Assembly (NCBI GenBank): GCA_008921705.1
Contig: VFFE01007504.1
Span: forward strand, 65,285 to 129,284
Reading direction: 5' to 3'
Length of the DNA stretch: 64,000 nucleotides
Source: Burhinus oedicnemus
Lineage: Eukaryota; Chordata; Aves; Charadriiformes; Burhinidae
The notes under the pieces are model-generated. The model saw only the letters and a list, made by a program, of their open reading frames with translations. It searched no databases and had not been told where the DNA came from. Shown here in pieces: positions 9,311-22,451 of this stretch (position 1 is the first letter of the stretch; the number at the start of each line of letters is the position of its first letter). The position numbers were made by a program, and so were the translations under genes.

Positions 9311-12300
9311 AGGAACGCCGGCCCACAGCCTCCTGCCCAGGAAGGCAGGCCCACGCAGCCGGCACCGGCACAACCCAGACGGGCCAGAGGAAAGGGCCCC
9401 TGGGCAGCCAATTCCGAATGTCACCAGGAAACATGGCCTTTCTTGGAAACCCTGTCAGTGGGCAGCCTGCCCTCCATCCCGCTGGGGGCTGCCCCTCGCT
9501 CCCCCCTCAGTGGCACCGCTGCACAGTCCTGCAGGGAAGCAGCGGCATTTTCTCATCCCCGTTTATAAATGGGTCTATCAGTGTTGTCTTAGGCCTCACA
9601 GGAGCTCTGAAGCACTCCTGCCCTGCAAATAATAGTCTGGGATAATGATAATGATCATTTTCAGGGGCAGCGAAAAAACCTGCAGATTTGCAGTTCGCAG
9701 GCAGGATTGCGATCTCTGCAAGGTAACACTGTCCAAGTCCGCTGCTGATCAAAAGCAGTTTTTCATGGGAATGCTCAGAGACATCATTGTAGTGAAAGGC
9801 TATTTCCATGCCAAATTTCCATGCTCAAATCCCTAGCTGCTTCAGCTGAAGAGCTGTTTATGATAAAGTCACAGGATTTTTCTATTACTGGAAATGAAGG
9901 GGTATTTTGGTTCTCCTCCTTGTTCTGCAAAGCTAGGAGATGGCTTTGCATTAACCAAAGTCTAACCCTTGCACAGCTACCACGCTTAGAAAACTTCAGC
10001 CCCCCAAACAGGAGTGTTCTTACTACGCTGGAGAGACTGGCCTCAGTCTTACACAGCCTTGCAGGGGTTGCTGGCAGAGCGCACGAGATGAGATGAAGGA
10101 AAGCCAGTGATATGCTTAGCAGGGCCCTGGGATCTGGGTTTTCCCAGCCTGTGCTTTAATGCAGGAGGATGGGCCGAGTGCCTTAGCCTGGGACTAGGAT
10201 GTTCTGGGTCAGTTTTCCCAGCTCTGTCACAGGCAGTTTGCGTGATGTTGGAAAAAGCCACTTCGCATTGTCACATCTCACTTCTCTCATTCCCAAAAGA
10301 GAGATGGTGACACGAAAGAAACAGACAAGTTCATGAAAAGCTGTAAGCTGTTCCGTTCTGTGCATGCACTGAGGATACAGGGATATCAGTCTTGGCTGAC
10401 ATTTTCAAAGACCTTTGATATGATCATGAAGAACAACAATTAACAGCATTTAAATAAGAAACAGCCTAGAAGACAGAGGGCAAGGGCTGGTAATGCAAGA
10501 ACAGCATCATGTTTCTTTACAGACAGAATATAGGACACAAGGGTTGGAAGAGATTTTAACCTTTCCTTATCCAAAGCACACTCAGCTTGACCACCTTGCA
10601 ACACATGCAAGCAAACCCAGCCCCCCCGAGAAGCCTAAGCCCTAGGAAGGCCCGTGGTACACAACCTCCACCTGATGCAGGCAAACAAAGGCTGAGCATT
10701 ATTCCAAACTGGGGAAGGAAAGAGAAAAGACACACAGTTCTCTTTGGACAGAGATTTTTAAAAGGAAATGTTAAATTTCAGTTTCCCTATTTCAAGCTCA
10801 TTTTAGCTATGTAGACAGGAAGGATCAATTTAGAAACTATCTACCTTCAATTCATAGCAACATAAGCATCATCAACATGTAACTTGTGTTACCATCTTTC
10901 AAACAACTGCCTAGTTCAGCAGATGGTGATGCAACTGCGTCGTGCATATCAGACCATGCACGGTAACAGACGGACTCTGAATACATGAATTGAGTGTCTG
11001 GATCGTGAGTCTTTACAGACTGTACATTTATTTGCTTATGCAATGACTGGCTGACAAAGAAAGGGAAACCAGAGCGACATTTGTTCTTTAACTACCCTGA
11101 AAAATACTGAAGTCAACCATTTCACTACCTGAAATTTCTCCTGATGTGGAGGTTCAGTATAATGCCATGTGCCATCCCTCTGTGCAGGCACAAATTAAGG
11201 CAGATAATCAGAGGCCTGAAGAAAACACATCCAGGTGAAATCCAGCATAGGACTGTTTGCCTAGTTCTAGAACAAATCCTACTACTGATTTCTCAATCAG
11301 CTGCTAAACACCACAAATCACTTTCAATTTCTGTGGTCCTCAGTTTGCAAATATGACTTCACCATCTCCCAATCCCAGGAAAGTTCCTATACCCAGGGAA
11401 GTAATGTGCACATGGACTTGCCAGACAGATTCTGAACAATGGCCCTTTTTACATCTTCCTGATTAAATCTAAGTAACATTTTCAGTCTCGTATTTGGATG
11501 GCTGAGAAACAATCAGGAAAATAACCCTGGCTTCCTATACTCCTCCATAATTTTCTCTGAAAGATGTTCAATCACCCCTGCTGCATTTTTTTTTTTTTTT
11601 CCTTAAAACTTTCTTTAAAGATTATTCTCAAAGTTCACACCACAGCATCCTGCTGAGTTAAGAAAGCAAAATTGTATACACTTACAGGCCAGAAGAATCC
11701 CCTTCAGTCAATCAATAGCTATATTTCTGACTGTTTTAAAACCAATTGTTTCAGATGTCACTATTCCAAACAGCTCTTTTCCTGATCAATATCTCTGACA
11801 GCTGTTCAGATAACCTATCAGTGGAACTAATTGCTGTTAAAGCTATGCACCTATGATCAGTCATGCTAGGCTGTGTTTTCCTTGTGTAATTGCAATAGAA
11901 AACCTCACATAAATTCAACCCACACAAAGCACAAGTACTCTGTGGGACGGGCATATGTCAATTTAGCAGAACAAACATTTTCCGGTGCTTTCTTTGTCCT
12001 CACCACAAAAAAGAAATCCAGAAATATTTCCATTATTCCAGCTCAGTCAGTGTGCTGAACTTTAGGCATGGAAATAACTGCATTGACTTAAATGGCACAC
12101 ACACTGTGCATCTTCAGTGCTTGCGTTGTTGGATAGGCCAATGGTTTTGTGAAAACACAAAGCTCCCAAGAACATATTAGTCATTGTGGGGTGGGGGGAG
12201 AACCCTCCAAACTTGCTAGGTTTGTCTGTGCATGGTGTTAAGAAAACAGGCTAAAATCTGCACTGGTGTAAACGAGCAGAACATTAATGAACCCACATGC

Positions 12301-14582
12301 CAGCTTGCACCCTGGTTTTACAGCTAATGAAGGCTCTCAAAGATCCATTTTAAGTAAAGGAAATTGCTGTAAACAAAACAGTCTGCTTCTCCCTTCAAAA
12401 GAAGTATTACCAAATGCTTCAGAAGTGATCCCAATCTAGTATTTTGCAGAGGCATCAATATATTCCTTCATGCATGGAATCATCTACAGATGTTGCAGCA
12501 CACCGCACTAATATTTTAGTGGCACATGGGGAAAAATGAGAAGCTCAGAGCTGTGTTTGATTGTTTCTGTTAAAGACAGTAAGGCACTGTGGGCAGGGAG
12601 GTGACATTATGGTCTTGATCAAATCCCAGTAAACCTGAGTTAATGAGACACGGTAAGACAATTCCAGGGAAGTGTCCTGTCCCTGCGCTGAACTGATGGT
12701 GAGGTTCTAAATACCACTGCAAGTGCATTTTAGTTGGGAACCTCACTGCAGATGAAAGCATACTTTGTTTACTAAAACTGACGGAGTTAATATTCAGACC
12801 AGAGCTAATCCCTATTCTTTTCTGTGGAAAGTTTTCAAGGGACAGCTCTCATGAGGACCTCGCCTGCATTTCCAAGCAGGAGCTTTCACTCTTCTGCTGA
12901 CCATTTACAATGAATACAGCAATTTCTTTCCTCTTCCCCAACCCCTAGACTGGAAACATCAGTGTCCAGTACAAAGTAGACAAAGATGAGATTTTTTATG
13001 AGTATTTCTTGCAGGAAAACTCCTATTCTTCTAACCAGCTCTTCTGAAAGCATTATTCAGACATACAGGTGTTTCAGAGATGATCCTTGCTCCCCCAGCT
13101 AAGCTTACTTTCCCATTATCCAGCAAGCTTTTTGCCTCACAGCTTAAGGGGATAACTGTAACACCATGCGGCAAATCCACAGGCATTAGTTCACTCCCCC
13201 GCTGTCGTGTCTGGTGCCTCCACCACATCTTCAATTCTGCTCATCTCTGTGCAGTGGGAGGCCAGGTGGCAGAGAGGGGTTCTCACAGGACACAATAAAA
13301 CAAAAAAGTACTTAACATTTGAGTTTGATCTACTCCTGAGGCAAGGCTGAATGAAAACCTTCATTTCCATCCTACATCTCATCTTCTTTTCTATGATATT
13401 CCTCTAATTAAGCAGTTGTCCTCAGTGCATCAGGCATGAGCCATTTGAACACAGCTTCTGACTGACTTTACGATCATCTCATTTATATCCAAAAAGTCAC
13501 CTAGTGAGTGACCTGCCAAGGCTAACTGTATACAGTGTGGTGGGCACATACACGAAACACAGCAAATGGCACTGCAACCAGCTAGACGCTACAGCCAGGA
13601 CTACAGAAGAGGGAGCCATTTTAATTCTTTAGCAGGGTCAGTATTAATCAGACCACTATTTGTACAAAGCAGCTCATTTTCCACCCTGGATAACGCAGAG
13701 ACAGGAGCAGCCCCAAAGCTTAGTGGAGCTTATATCTGAGTCAGGTATTACACAGGGGAGCATGTTCAGTGAAACCAGGTACTCCTCATGAGCTCTGCAG
13801 CTGTAGCTGAAGTGCTGGCTCAAACACCTGACATACGCACCTTACAGCAGTTGTGAATTCTCAAAATATTCAATGCATTTTGTAACTTTCCTGCATCTCA
13901 CTAGCTGCAGAGTTTCTCTTTATAGGGGAATTTTCTACCTATCTCATATGAAAATTCAGGTAGTTGGGTTAATACTGCAGTAATTTCTGTATCTGAAATA
14001 AAAACCATAATTCATGTAGAATTTTTTTTTTCTAAAGTATTGTGGGTTTCTTTCTCAAGGACTGTCTTACTATTTGTTCCTTTCATGACACCAAACAAGT
14101 CATCTGCATCCACAATTTGATCCTATATCCGTGATCATCTGAGTCTTACACTAACGTACTGCAAATAGCACAAAGCACTTTACTCGATACAGAAGCTACT
14201 GCATTGGTATGCTACCACGGTTTGCAAAACTGCAATTACATCACCCATCAAAACTGAGAAGGGAAATGGAGAACAACGCTTTATGTTAAGTGATACCAAT
14301 TACAGTGTAAGTACCTGATGCTAAGAAAAGTGACTGTTATATTTATGTGGTTATATAACTAACAGATTGAGCAAGCTCTTGCCCTTTGCTTATCTGTTGG
14401 CCTCTTATCATTTTGGGAAATGAGAGTCTACCTCCATGGGTGATCTCATAAGCCAGGAAATGCAGATTTCAAAGTTAGATTGCTGATAGGCCTCTTGGAA
14501 TAATAGCAGAGCATTGAGTTATGTTGTTATGTTAAAGATAGTGCTCTAACTACTGTGCCTGCACTGAACGACTGCCTTTTCA
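9311..14582. other. Non-coding stretch right of the CpG island
   Basis: G/C content falls gradually to about 9.6 kb and then becomes ordinary A/T-rich DNA. One good donor-like site, CTGCAAG|GTAACA at 9722/9723, could close a first exon begun in the CpG island. No coding exon is recognised. A T15 homopolymer lies at 11586-11600. The rest shows no repeat or gene that I can identify. Confidence 0.5.
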
Positions 14583-16195
14583 GGGAATCACGGAAGGGCT
14601 GAGGTTGGAAGGTGACTCTAGAGATGATCTAGCCCAATGTCCTGCTCAAAACAGGGTCACCTAGAGCAGGTTCCTCAGGACTGTGGCCAACCAGGTTTTG
14701 AATGTCTCTGAGGATGGAGACTCCACAACTTCTCTGGGCAACCTGTTCCAGGATTTGACTGGCCTCACAGTACAAGAGTTCTTTTACATTTAAACTGAAT
14801 TTTCTGAATCTCAGTTTGTGTCCTTTGCCTCTTGCCCTTTCACTGGGAACAACTGAGAAGCATCTGGCTCAGTGCTCATCCCATCAGGGGTTCAAATACA
14901 ATGATAAGATCTTTCCTGAGCCTTCTTTTTCACAAGCTGAACAATCTGAGCTCTCTCAGCCTCTTCTTATATGAGAGATGCTCCAAGCCTTTAATCATCT
15001 GTGTGTCCCTTTGCTGAACCTGCTCCCGTAAGTCCATGTCCTTCTTGTACTGTGGAGCCCAGCACTGGACCCAGTGCTCCAGATGAGGTCTCACCAGTGC
15101 TGAGTAGAGGGGAAGGATCATTTGCCTCAGCCTGCTGCAGCATTTCTCCCACGATGCTGTTGGCCACCTTTGCTACTGGGGTACACTGATGGCTCCTGCT
15201 CAACTTGGTCTCCACCAAGACTCCCAGGTCCTTTTCTGCAGAGCTGCTTTCCAGCCAGTCAGCCCCCAGAGTGTATTGGTAGGTGGAGTTATTCCTCCTC
15301 TGGGGCAGGACTTGGCATTTCCCTTTGCTTAATACCATAAAGTCCCTGTTGTGCCGTTGCTCCAGCCCATCAAGGTCCCTGTGAATGGCAGCACAACCCT
15401 CTGGTGTATCGACCACTCCTCCCAGTTTGGCATCATCTGCAAACCTGCTGAGGGTGCATTCTGTCCTATCAGCCATATTGTTAATGACAATGTTAAACAG
15501 TACTGACCCCAGTACCAACCCCTGGGATACTCCACTAGTGACCAGCCTCCATCTGGAGTCTGCGTGCTGATCACACCCTCTGAGCTTGGCAGTTCAGCCA
15601 GTTTTCAGTAACTTCACTGCCCATTTTTTAAAACCATGCTTCACCACTTTGTCTGTGAAGATGTCATGAAGACAGCACGAAGAGCTTTACTAAGGTCAAG
15701 ATAAACAACATCCACTGCTCTCCCCTTGTCCACCAAGCTAGTCACCTCATCATAGCAGACTATCAGATTGGTCAGGCATGATTGCCCCTTTGTAAATCTA
15801 TGCTGACTTCTCCCAGACATGTTCCCATTAATTAGTATGTTTGGAAATGGCTTCCATTATTATTCACTCTTTCAGCTTCCCAGGGATGGAATTGAGGCTG
15901 ACTGACCTGTATTGCCCTAGATCCTCTTTCTTGCCTTCCTTGAAGAAAGGAGTGACATTTGATTTCTTCCAGCCCTCAGGAACCTCCCCCAGTTGCAGTG
16001 AACTTTCAAAGATTGAGAGTGGCCTCACAGTGACATGGGCCAGCTTCCTCAGCATTCACAGGTGTATCCCATCGAGTTCCAGGGACTTGCAACTGTCCAG
16101 TTCACTTAAATGTATTCTAGCTTCATCCTCCTCTACCAAGGATACATCTTCCTTGCTTCAGAAGCTCTTTTCAGCAGATTAGGGACTCCTCTGGT
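14583..16195 (-). mobile_element. CR1 LINE, 5'-truncated and degraded, reverse orientation
   Basis: On the minus strand the element runs from about 16195 (5' end, truncated) to 14583. It ends with CCTTCCAACCTCAGCCC, the usual CR1 3' tail, and a TGATTCC octamer remnant. The RT-proximal segments QLGEVPEGWKK and YRSVSLNSIPGK and the RT active-site block RFADDAKLGG are readable, as is the C-terminal block [18 protein letters not shown] in weathered form. Frames are broken by several indels, so it is an old copy. No target duplication is evident, as expected for CR1. Confidence 0.93.
14930..16060 (-). pseudogene. CR1 ORF2 reverse-transcriptase remnant
   Basis: The remnants of the CR1 reverse transcriptase lie in three or more frames on the minus strand. 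The 5' part (16055-15864) holds the conserved N-terminal RT region with SLQLGEVPEGWKK. A middle frame (about 15560-14991) holds a worn motif B reading TSGVSQGLVLGSVLF and motif C reading SRFADDAKLGG with both catalytic aspartates. A short C-terminal frame (15121-14930) holds the [20 protein letters not shown] block. Frameshifts separate the parts, and the endonuclease domain and ORF1 are absent. It cannot encode an active enzyme. Confidence 0.88.
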
Positions 16196-18410
16196 TGTTA
16201 AGAATTAAATTCTCCATAAGAGACAGAACTTAGGTACAGATCCTACCCATTAAGTGATTATATTTATCCAGTGCACATGGACTAGTTAACCATTCACCTG
16301 CTTACACTCTGCTTTTTAAAAAAGTTTCCATGAGGACAGTTATATAAGCTCTTCTTAGTTTAAGTCTCCCTTTCTGTAAAACAGAGATATTATCCCTTTA
16401 TTTCAGCTTTACAGTGCAATTTAAAATGAAACACACTGAGTTTCTCAGTGAGTGGTATTAGTGATGCTGAACATCACAGCAAATTGCTAGCTGTAACACC
16501 TGAACCTTATACCAGGGCAGCGCTGGGCTGCTAAACAGAGGCCGTCTGTTGTGGAGACACACTTCTTAGTTGCGTTAAGTGCTCATTTGCTCATCACACA
16601 CACTAAATCTCTTCCTTCCAATTACAGGTTTGGTCTTTGAACAGGCTGTTCAGACACAGGAGATAGGCAGTGCCCCCAGAAGCAGGCTGCAAGGTGCAGG
16701 AAGCCTCTCTCTGCTCCCTCTTACCTACCTCCTCCCTCCAAGGCCTGTCACAAGAACCCTCCCTGTGCATCCCTGCCTTAAATCCTCTGCCAAGCCAGGT
16801 CTATAGAGCCATTTCCATAAAACCCAAGCACCTATGCTCTGCCACCAAGCTGGAGAAGCTAGCTGAGCTGCTTGCATTACATCAGTGACAGTGGCACTTA
16901 AAAGTGACGATGGCATTTACCAGTGCAACAGAGTTACAGCCCTGGCACAAACTGAGCTGTTCATAACCCTGGGCCTGTTTTACTTTGTGCAGTAAATGAA
17001 AAAAATATGGCTTCCAGAGACAAGTAATTTATTCTGGCAATATTTTCGGCCAGTGGTAACTCAGCACAGTTATACAGGCCTCCAGGCCCTACAGAGTTCT
17101 CAGATTTTAAGTACTGGTGGTCCACTATCAAACCTCCAGAGGTTTACACCCATCCTTCTTTCCAAATGGATTCTCCCTCATAGCAGGGTTTGAAGCAGTA
17201 CAGAAGCAATTAACATTGTAAAGGCTGATCAGGCATAACTAGAGCATAGGGACCTTAAAATGCCACTCTGCTTGACCTGTGTCAGCTCAGCGCCACTTTC
17301 CCAGGCCCTACTCCATTCTAAGAGTGCGACAAGCAACATGAGAGCAACAGCACCCACTCTCTCCCTTCAGCCCTGCAACAAGACAAGTCTTGTTTACTCT
17401 GCAGTTCTTCATGACCACTGGGTATATGACTTTGATATGGAGGTTTTAAATCCTTTTCTTTGCAACTAGCCAAAGTTGCAAGGGACATGAAGCACAAGCA
17501 ACAGCTTGGCATTCAGATTTGCAGTCATGGTTACACTAGTTCTTTGTAAGATGGAGCAGGCTTTCAAAACAGAGGAGTCCTGCTCTGCAGGACCTTACCT
17601 CAAATATGACATGGGCTGAGATGATCCAAACACCACCAGGTAAGAGCTTCTGAACATCAGCGTGACACCCACAGATCACCCCCACTGTCAGGATATTCTA
17701 CAGGATTGATCTACACCTATTCCGAGAGGGCTCTGCTGGATGAAGGAGGCATGATGCTGGCAGAAGACAAGGTACAAAAGCAGAGTGCTCCAGTGCAAGT
17801 GACACAGATGAAAGGGCCTCCAGAGCTGCCAGAGGCAGGCTGGGCAAATGCAGGCAGCACGTGTACTGTCATAGGGGAGGGGGGAGGCTTGGACCAGTCC
17901 TTATGAACGGACACTGTTGTCATTGTTACATTGGCTCCACTGGGCACAGCTTTTCCTCACTGCATGACAAATGTAAGAGCTGTGTCAGATTGTGCACCGA
18001 TTTGTGCTGGGATTTCAGCTTGCTTGGCTATGACATGCATCAAAGCCATGACCAGCCATGCTGGGGCCAATCAGAGCCCTGAATCACCTGTAATTTTAAA
18101 ATGAGACATAAGGAGATTGAAAACATCCCTGAAAGGACAGTAAAACCAAAATCAAACCAGAATAATAAAGAGCCTAGAAAGCAGAAGAGCAAGAACACAA
18201 GGAGACCAGAAAATGGGGCAGAAATCATCAGTGCTCTCAGAAACAAAAGCAACTGCCCTGTTGTTTGTCCGTCACAATGAGCGGTCAAGGAAATGAGTCA
18301 GCCTTGCAGCTTCAGCATTTCACACGGCTGTGAAAAGCCTTCTTGGGCCCTTCTGTGATCTCACCCAACTTCTTGATGCTGGAAACAATCTAACAATCTC
18401 CCTCTGTTTT

Positions 18411-18472
18411 GTGGGGGTTTTGTTTTGGTTTTTTGTTTGGGTTTTTTTTGGGGGGGTGGGGTGGGGCGGTTT
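18411..18472 (+). repeat. GT/G-rich low-complexity tract with possible G-quadruplex
   Basis: T-runs separated by G-runs lead into G7-T-G4-T-G4-C-GG at 18450-18469, enough runs of three or more G for an intramolecular quadruplex on the + strand. On the minus strand it reads as an A-rich and C-rich tail-like tract, but no SINE body is recognised beside it. Confidence 0.65.
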
Positions 18473-21400
18473 CCACACACGTAACTCATTAAAAATAAGA
18501 AAGTACTAGGCTTAACTGTGGTGGGTGAAGGGAACAGCTGGAGCACATGTGACATGGCAGGTCTCTTCTGATCCAGAATGCTTGCACTGCAGGAGAGCAA
18601 CATAATGGAAGCTACTAATACAGTACTTCAGTGAAGACAACTCCCACGCAACATCTGACTGTGTGAATATCCATACTTAATATTTATATGCTGTGGCAAT
18701 TCTTGGTTATAATCCCACCTACAGTGGACACTGTGCTGATACTTTGGTTACAGACTGCAAGAAGAACCCCAAATACCATTTGAAATTAAAGGAAAAAAAT
18801 AAATACCTTGTATAACAAAGTCATTCTACACTGAAGGGAAATCTACTCTACTCCTGGGTCCTCAATGACAGAAAAATTGCTAGGCCAGATAACACTATGA
18901 TAGGTGCTTAAAAGTAAAGTTCTTTCTGTCCTGCAGCCACCTGATGCCCAAACTGCTAGGGATCTCAAAGAAGTCGGAATGCTCTGTCACTAGAAACCAA
19001 GTCACTAATACTAGTTATGAAAGTGCTCTTTAGCAAAAGAATACAATCAAGAAATTCTCATAAGACAAAATTATTTATCCTATTAAGAAGAGGTGTCAGA
19101 ACATTACTGTATTACAGAATAAGGCAACTAATATACTTTTAAACTTATTCCACAAGCCTAGAGGCCCACTTTGCAACTACTCTTATTTTAACACTCAATT
19201 GTAAAAAAAGCTCAGTGTGGACAGCGCACTAGCAATGAGGCAGAAATGTCAAAAGTTCAGGGTGGCAGACCAAAATGAGTTTCAGTGCAAGTTGGAACAG
19301 TGAAGATACAGCAGTGCTAAGTGCCCTTTCCCCCCAGATTTGCTCTGAAGTGCTAGCCCATTCATCATCCTAATAGGGTATTAGAAACAACAGCGTTTGC
19401 CCTGTAGTAACTCCATCCAACATGACATGTGTTAAAACATTGGCATGAATATATAGCTTATGATAGAAAACAGTCTTTAATGGTTTCCTTGTGTAAGAAG
19501 CTCACTTATCTATTCCTGAGGCTAGCTAACAGTCTTGGGCTTTGCTAGCCTGAAGACTTCAATGCTGGTGATAGGGAGTTCAAATCCTGCAGGGGTTAGC
19601 TGCAAAAAAGTTTCTATTAGCGCCACAGTAGAAGATACAAAATAGCTTTGCACCAGAATCCGATGGTGTGGGGAAGACTGGATTCCTCTGGGCAGTGGGA
19701 AAGTCCCGATTCAGTATTTGACTACACCATTGCCTTCCACGAGTAGCAGATGCTGCCATATGTTTTCTTGAAATACTAGCCCAGAAAACTGTGCTTCCTG
19801 GTGTCTCACTCAAAACACAGATTGGTTGATGCTAACATCCCTGCTGGGACCCAGTGGCTGCCTCTGTAGGAATGATGAGAGAGCAAAGCTATTTGGCTTA
19901 CTTCCCTTGGAAGGCATTTTGTAGGAACCTATCAACAGCAGGAATTTCAGTAATGACCCCTATATAAGTCTATACACACATACATATATATGACTCACTT
20001 TAGCATGAGCTATAGATGAACCAGATTATCTAGTTTTTATGGTTTGGATGAGAAGCAAGATGAAGATTTACATCCTCCATTACATTTGCCACATGAAGTT
20101 TAAATCAGCACCCAGGACTGCATGCAAACAAATACTCGGTGAAAATTCAGGCATGTCCAAAACAGTCCTGTGTATTTAGTCCACGCTCAGACACTGTAAG
20201 CTCTCCTATGAAATAAATGAAGTAGAAAATCATTCACAGGATCAGTTATGCAAAAATGCACAGCAAGCATTCTCCTTTGCTTGCAGCAGCTCTCACTGCG
20301 AGGCTGAGATCAGCCACGTCAGCTGCATTCCCTGAAAAAAGGAGAAGTTTGAGTTGGTCCAACCTGTGTTTGGCAAGCTACAGACCTGTGCCGCTCAGCA
20401 GCTTTTCAACTGTTCATACCACACTATTCACAGCATAATTAGAAACCCACATACACTCCCAGGGAAGGGAAGTTAACAACAGAAAACTTTCTTTTATAGT
20501 TACAGTTTTATTTTTAAAGGATTTTAGGAAAGATCTTTATGTCCAGTATTCACATGGATTAGAAGTTGTACTGCTGTTACATGCCTGCCAGCAACAGATT
20601 ATGCTCCAAAACTGTTTTTAGTAATTCCAGTGTCAGTAGCGGCCCAAGGAAGAGTCTGCTCCTGGTTCCTAGCCATAGTTTGCAATACACTGGCTTTTAT
20701 CAGCGAGCCCTTCTGTCTTCTTACAGCCCCACACCTGTGCCATCACATACATAACACAAAGTTTGAAATGCCCTCATACCATCTGGTGGAAATTTGCTTT
20801 CTACTTGCTGCCAGGCACCTTGTGTCACAATAAAAGTTTCTGCATATACATAGAGTAAATCAATATGAGCAATTTCTTGCTTGCTAATTCAATTCCTGCA
20901 AGCTCTTTATTAATCATGTTTCCAGAACATTTGATGTTGCAATAAAACATTTTGTTGTGAACACTTTCCAAGGGATAGGAAAAAAATTCTGTGAAATAAA
21001 TCAGCTAATATTTCAAACCACCTTATCCAGGTGTAAGTGTTAGGCCCTGACACAGCACAGACTGCAAGTGAGCCACCAAAGTTGTTAGGCAATTACTTAA
21101 ATTAAGTAAACTCTTAAGTGCTGTGCTGAACCAAGGCTCACGCTCTTCAATCACTCTCTCAAGCACAAAGGTCACATTCTCAGCCCCTATTCCAATGACC
21201 TACAATGTCTTTTACAAGATATCATGCACTCTGAGCATATACAGACACTGATTATTTCCTCCGCCCCTTTTTCCTCCTTTCAGCTCTGAGGTAAGGAGTT
21301 AGGGAAGGCTTTACGGCCAGGGAAGAAGCATCTTTGAGGGGAGGGAGGAAAAAAAACCCCACAAAACTCACCACAAAACAAAAAACTCAAGACAGCTGCA

Positions 21401-22400
21401 AATAGGAGTCAATTTCTCTAAAAGGACTATAGCCCTAAGAGCTAAATGAGTACCCAGGAGATGATCTTTGGTCAATGTGTCTTGCCTCCTTTGCTTTTTC
21501 TGTATTTTAGACAGCATTAAAAGTAAAAATACTACCTTAACACTAGGAGACTATTACTCCAAGCACTTCCAGCACAAATGGCATAAAAAAGACCTACAGA
21601 AAGATGCCTGATTTCACAGAGCAACTCGAACGGTGATCCAAGGACTAGCACATGGGCCTGTGTGCTCTGTCGACACTGCTGGTGAAGACCAATTCAGTAG
21701 AACAGCCTACTTAGCCTTTGGAAACCATTTATTTAGTTGTACTTCTGAGGCCTTAGCAAATAGCTGTTGAATACAATGCAATCCCCACATCATGCTTCAA
21801 CACTATTAGAGGCACTGGTAACTACAGTCACTGCGTTTACACTTGCTATTGCAGCCTGCAACGCTTGGGACATAAAAGCACTACCTGTTCCACGTGCCAT
21901 GGCAATAAACATCATTTCAGTAATGTGATGCAATGCTCTGTGATATGTGCACAGAAAACTGATTTATTTGAATGTAACCCCCCAGTGTATAGTTCAAAAC
22001 CTGAAGCTCTTACCACTTCATGATATCAGCTTGCCTTATACACCTAGCTGCACCACATTATGTATTTTTCCTTAGTTTGAGTGCAAAGTGAGTTGACCAG
22101 TAGAAAGTCATAGCTACCTTGAGTCCTGAGGACATATCTTCAGCAGTACTTTTTCTTAAGTTTGGTGAATGGTAAATAAATGTTAAGAACAAGATTAGGA
22201 AAGTATTACCTTAATCAATACATTAGGTTCAGTCAAGTTCACAGCTCGTTAGCAATCCAATACCTACCACTAAGCCATTTCCTGACTTAAAATTCTCAGC
22301 TAAGTTTTCCCAGTTTTCATTTAAAAAAAAAAAATAAAAAATCTTATTTCATTTGGAACAATCCCAGGATTTGCAACGCTGTTTCTTCCTCGTCTTTATT

Positions 22401-22451
22401 GGACATTTCCAATCAGTTGGAATGTCCCATTGAGACATTTCCAATCAGTTG
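22401..22451 (+). repeat. Short hairpin plus 18-bp direct repeat
   Basis: GGACATTTCCAA (22401-22412) can pair with TTGGAATGTCC (22417-22427), giving an 11-bp stem with one bulged T and a tiny loop. The 18-mer GACATTTCCAATCAGTTG in the first arm recurs exactly at 22434-22451, 32 bp later, without its complementary arm. It looks like a local duplication, not part of a known repeat. Confidence 0.75.

Noticed and set aside
8625..9568. Several overlapping frames of 70-149 codons across the CpG island
   Set aside because: High G/C content removes stop codons by chance. The predicted products are Pro/Arg/Gly-rich with no family resemblance, and frames are open on both strands.
10520..10600. GACACAAGGGTTGGAAGAG, possibly an old reversed CR1 tail
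   Set aside because: It is too short and divergent to tell from chance, with no recognisable continuation.
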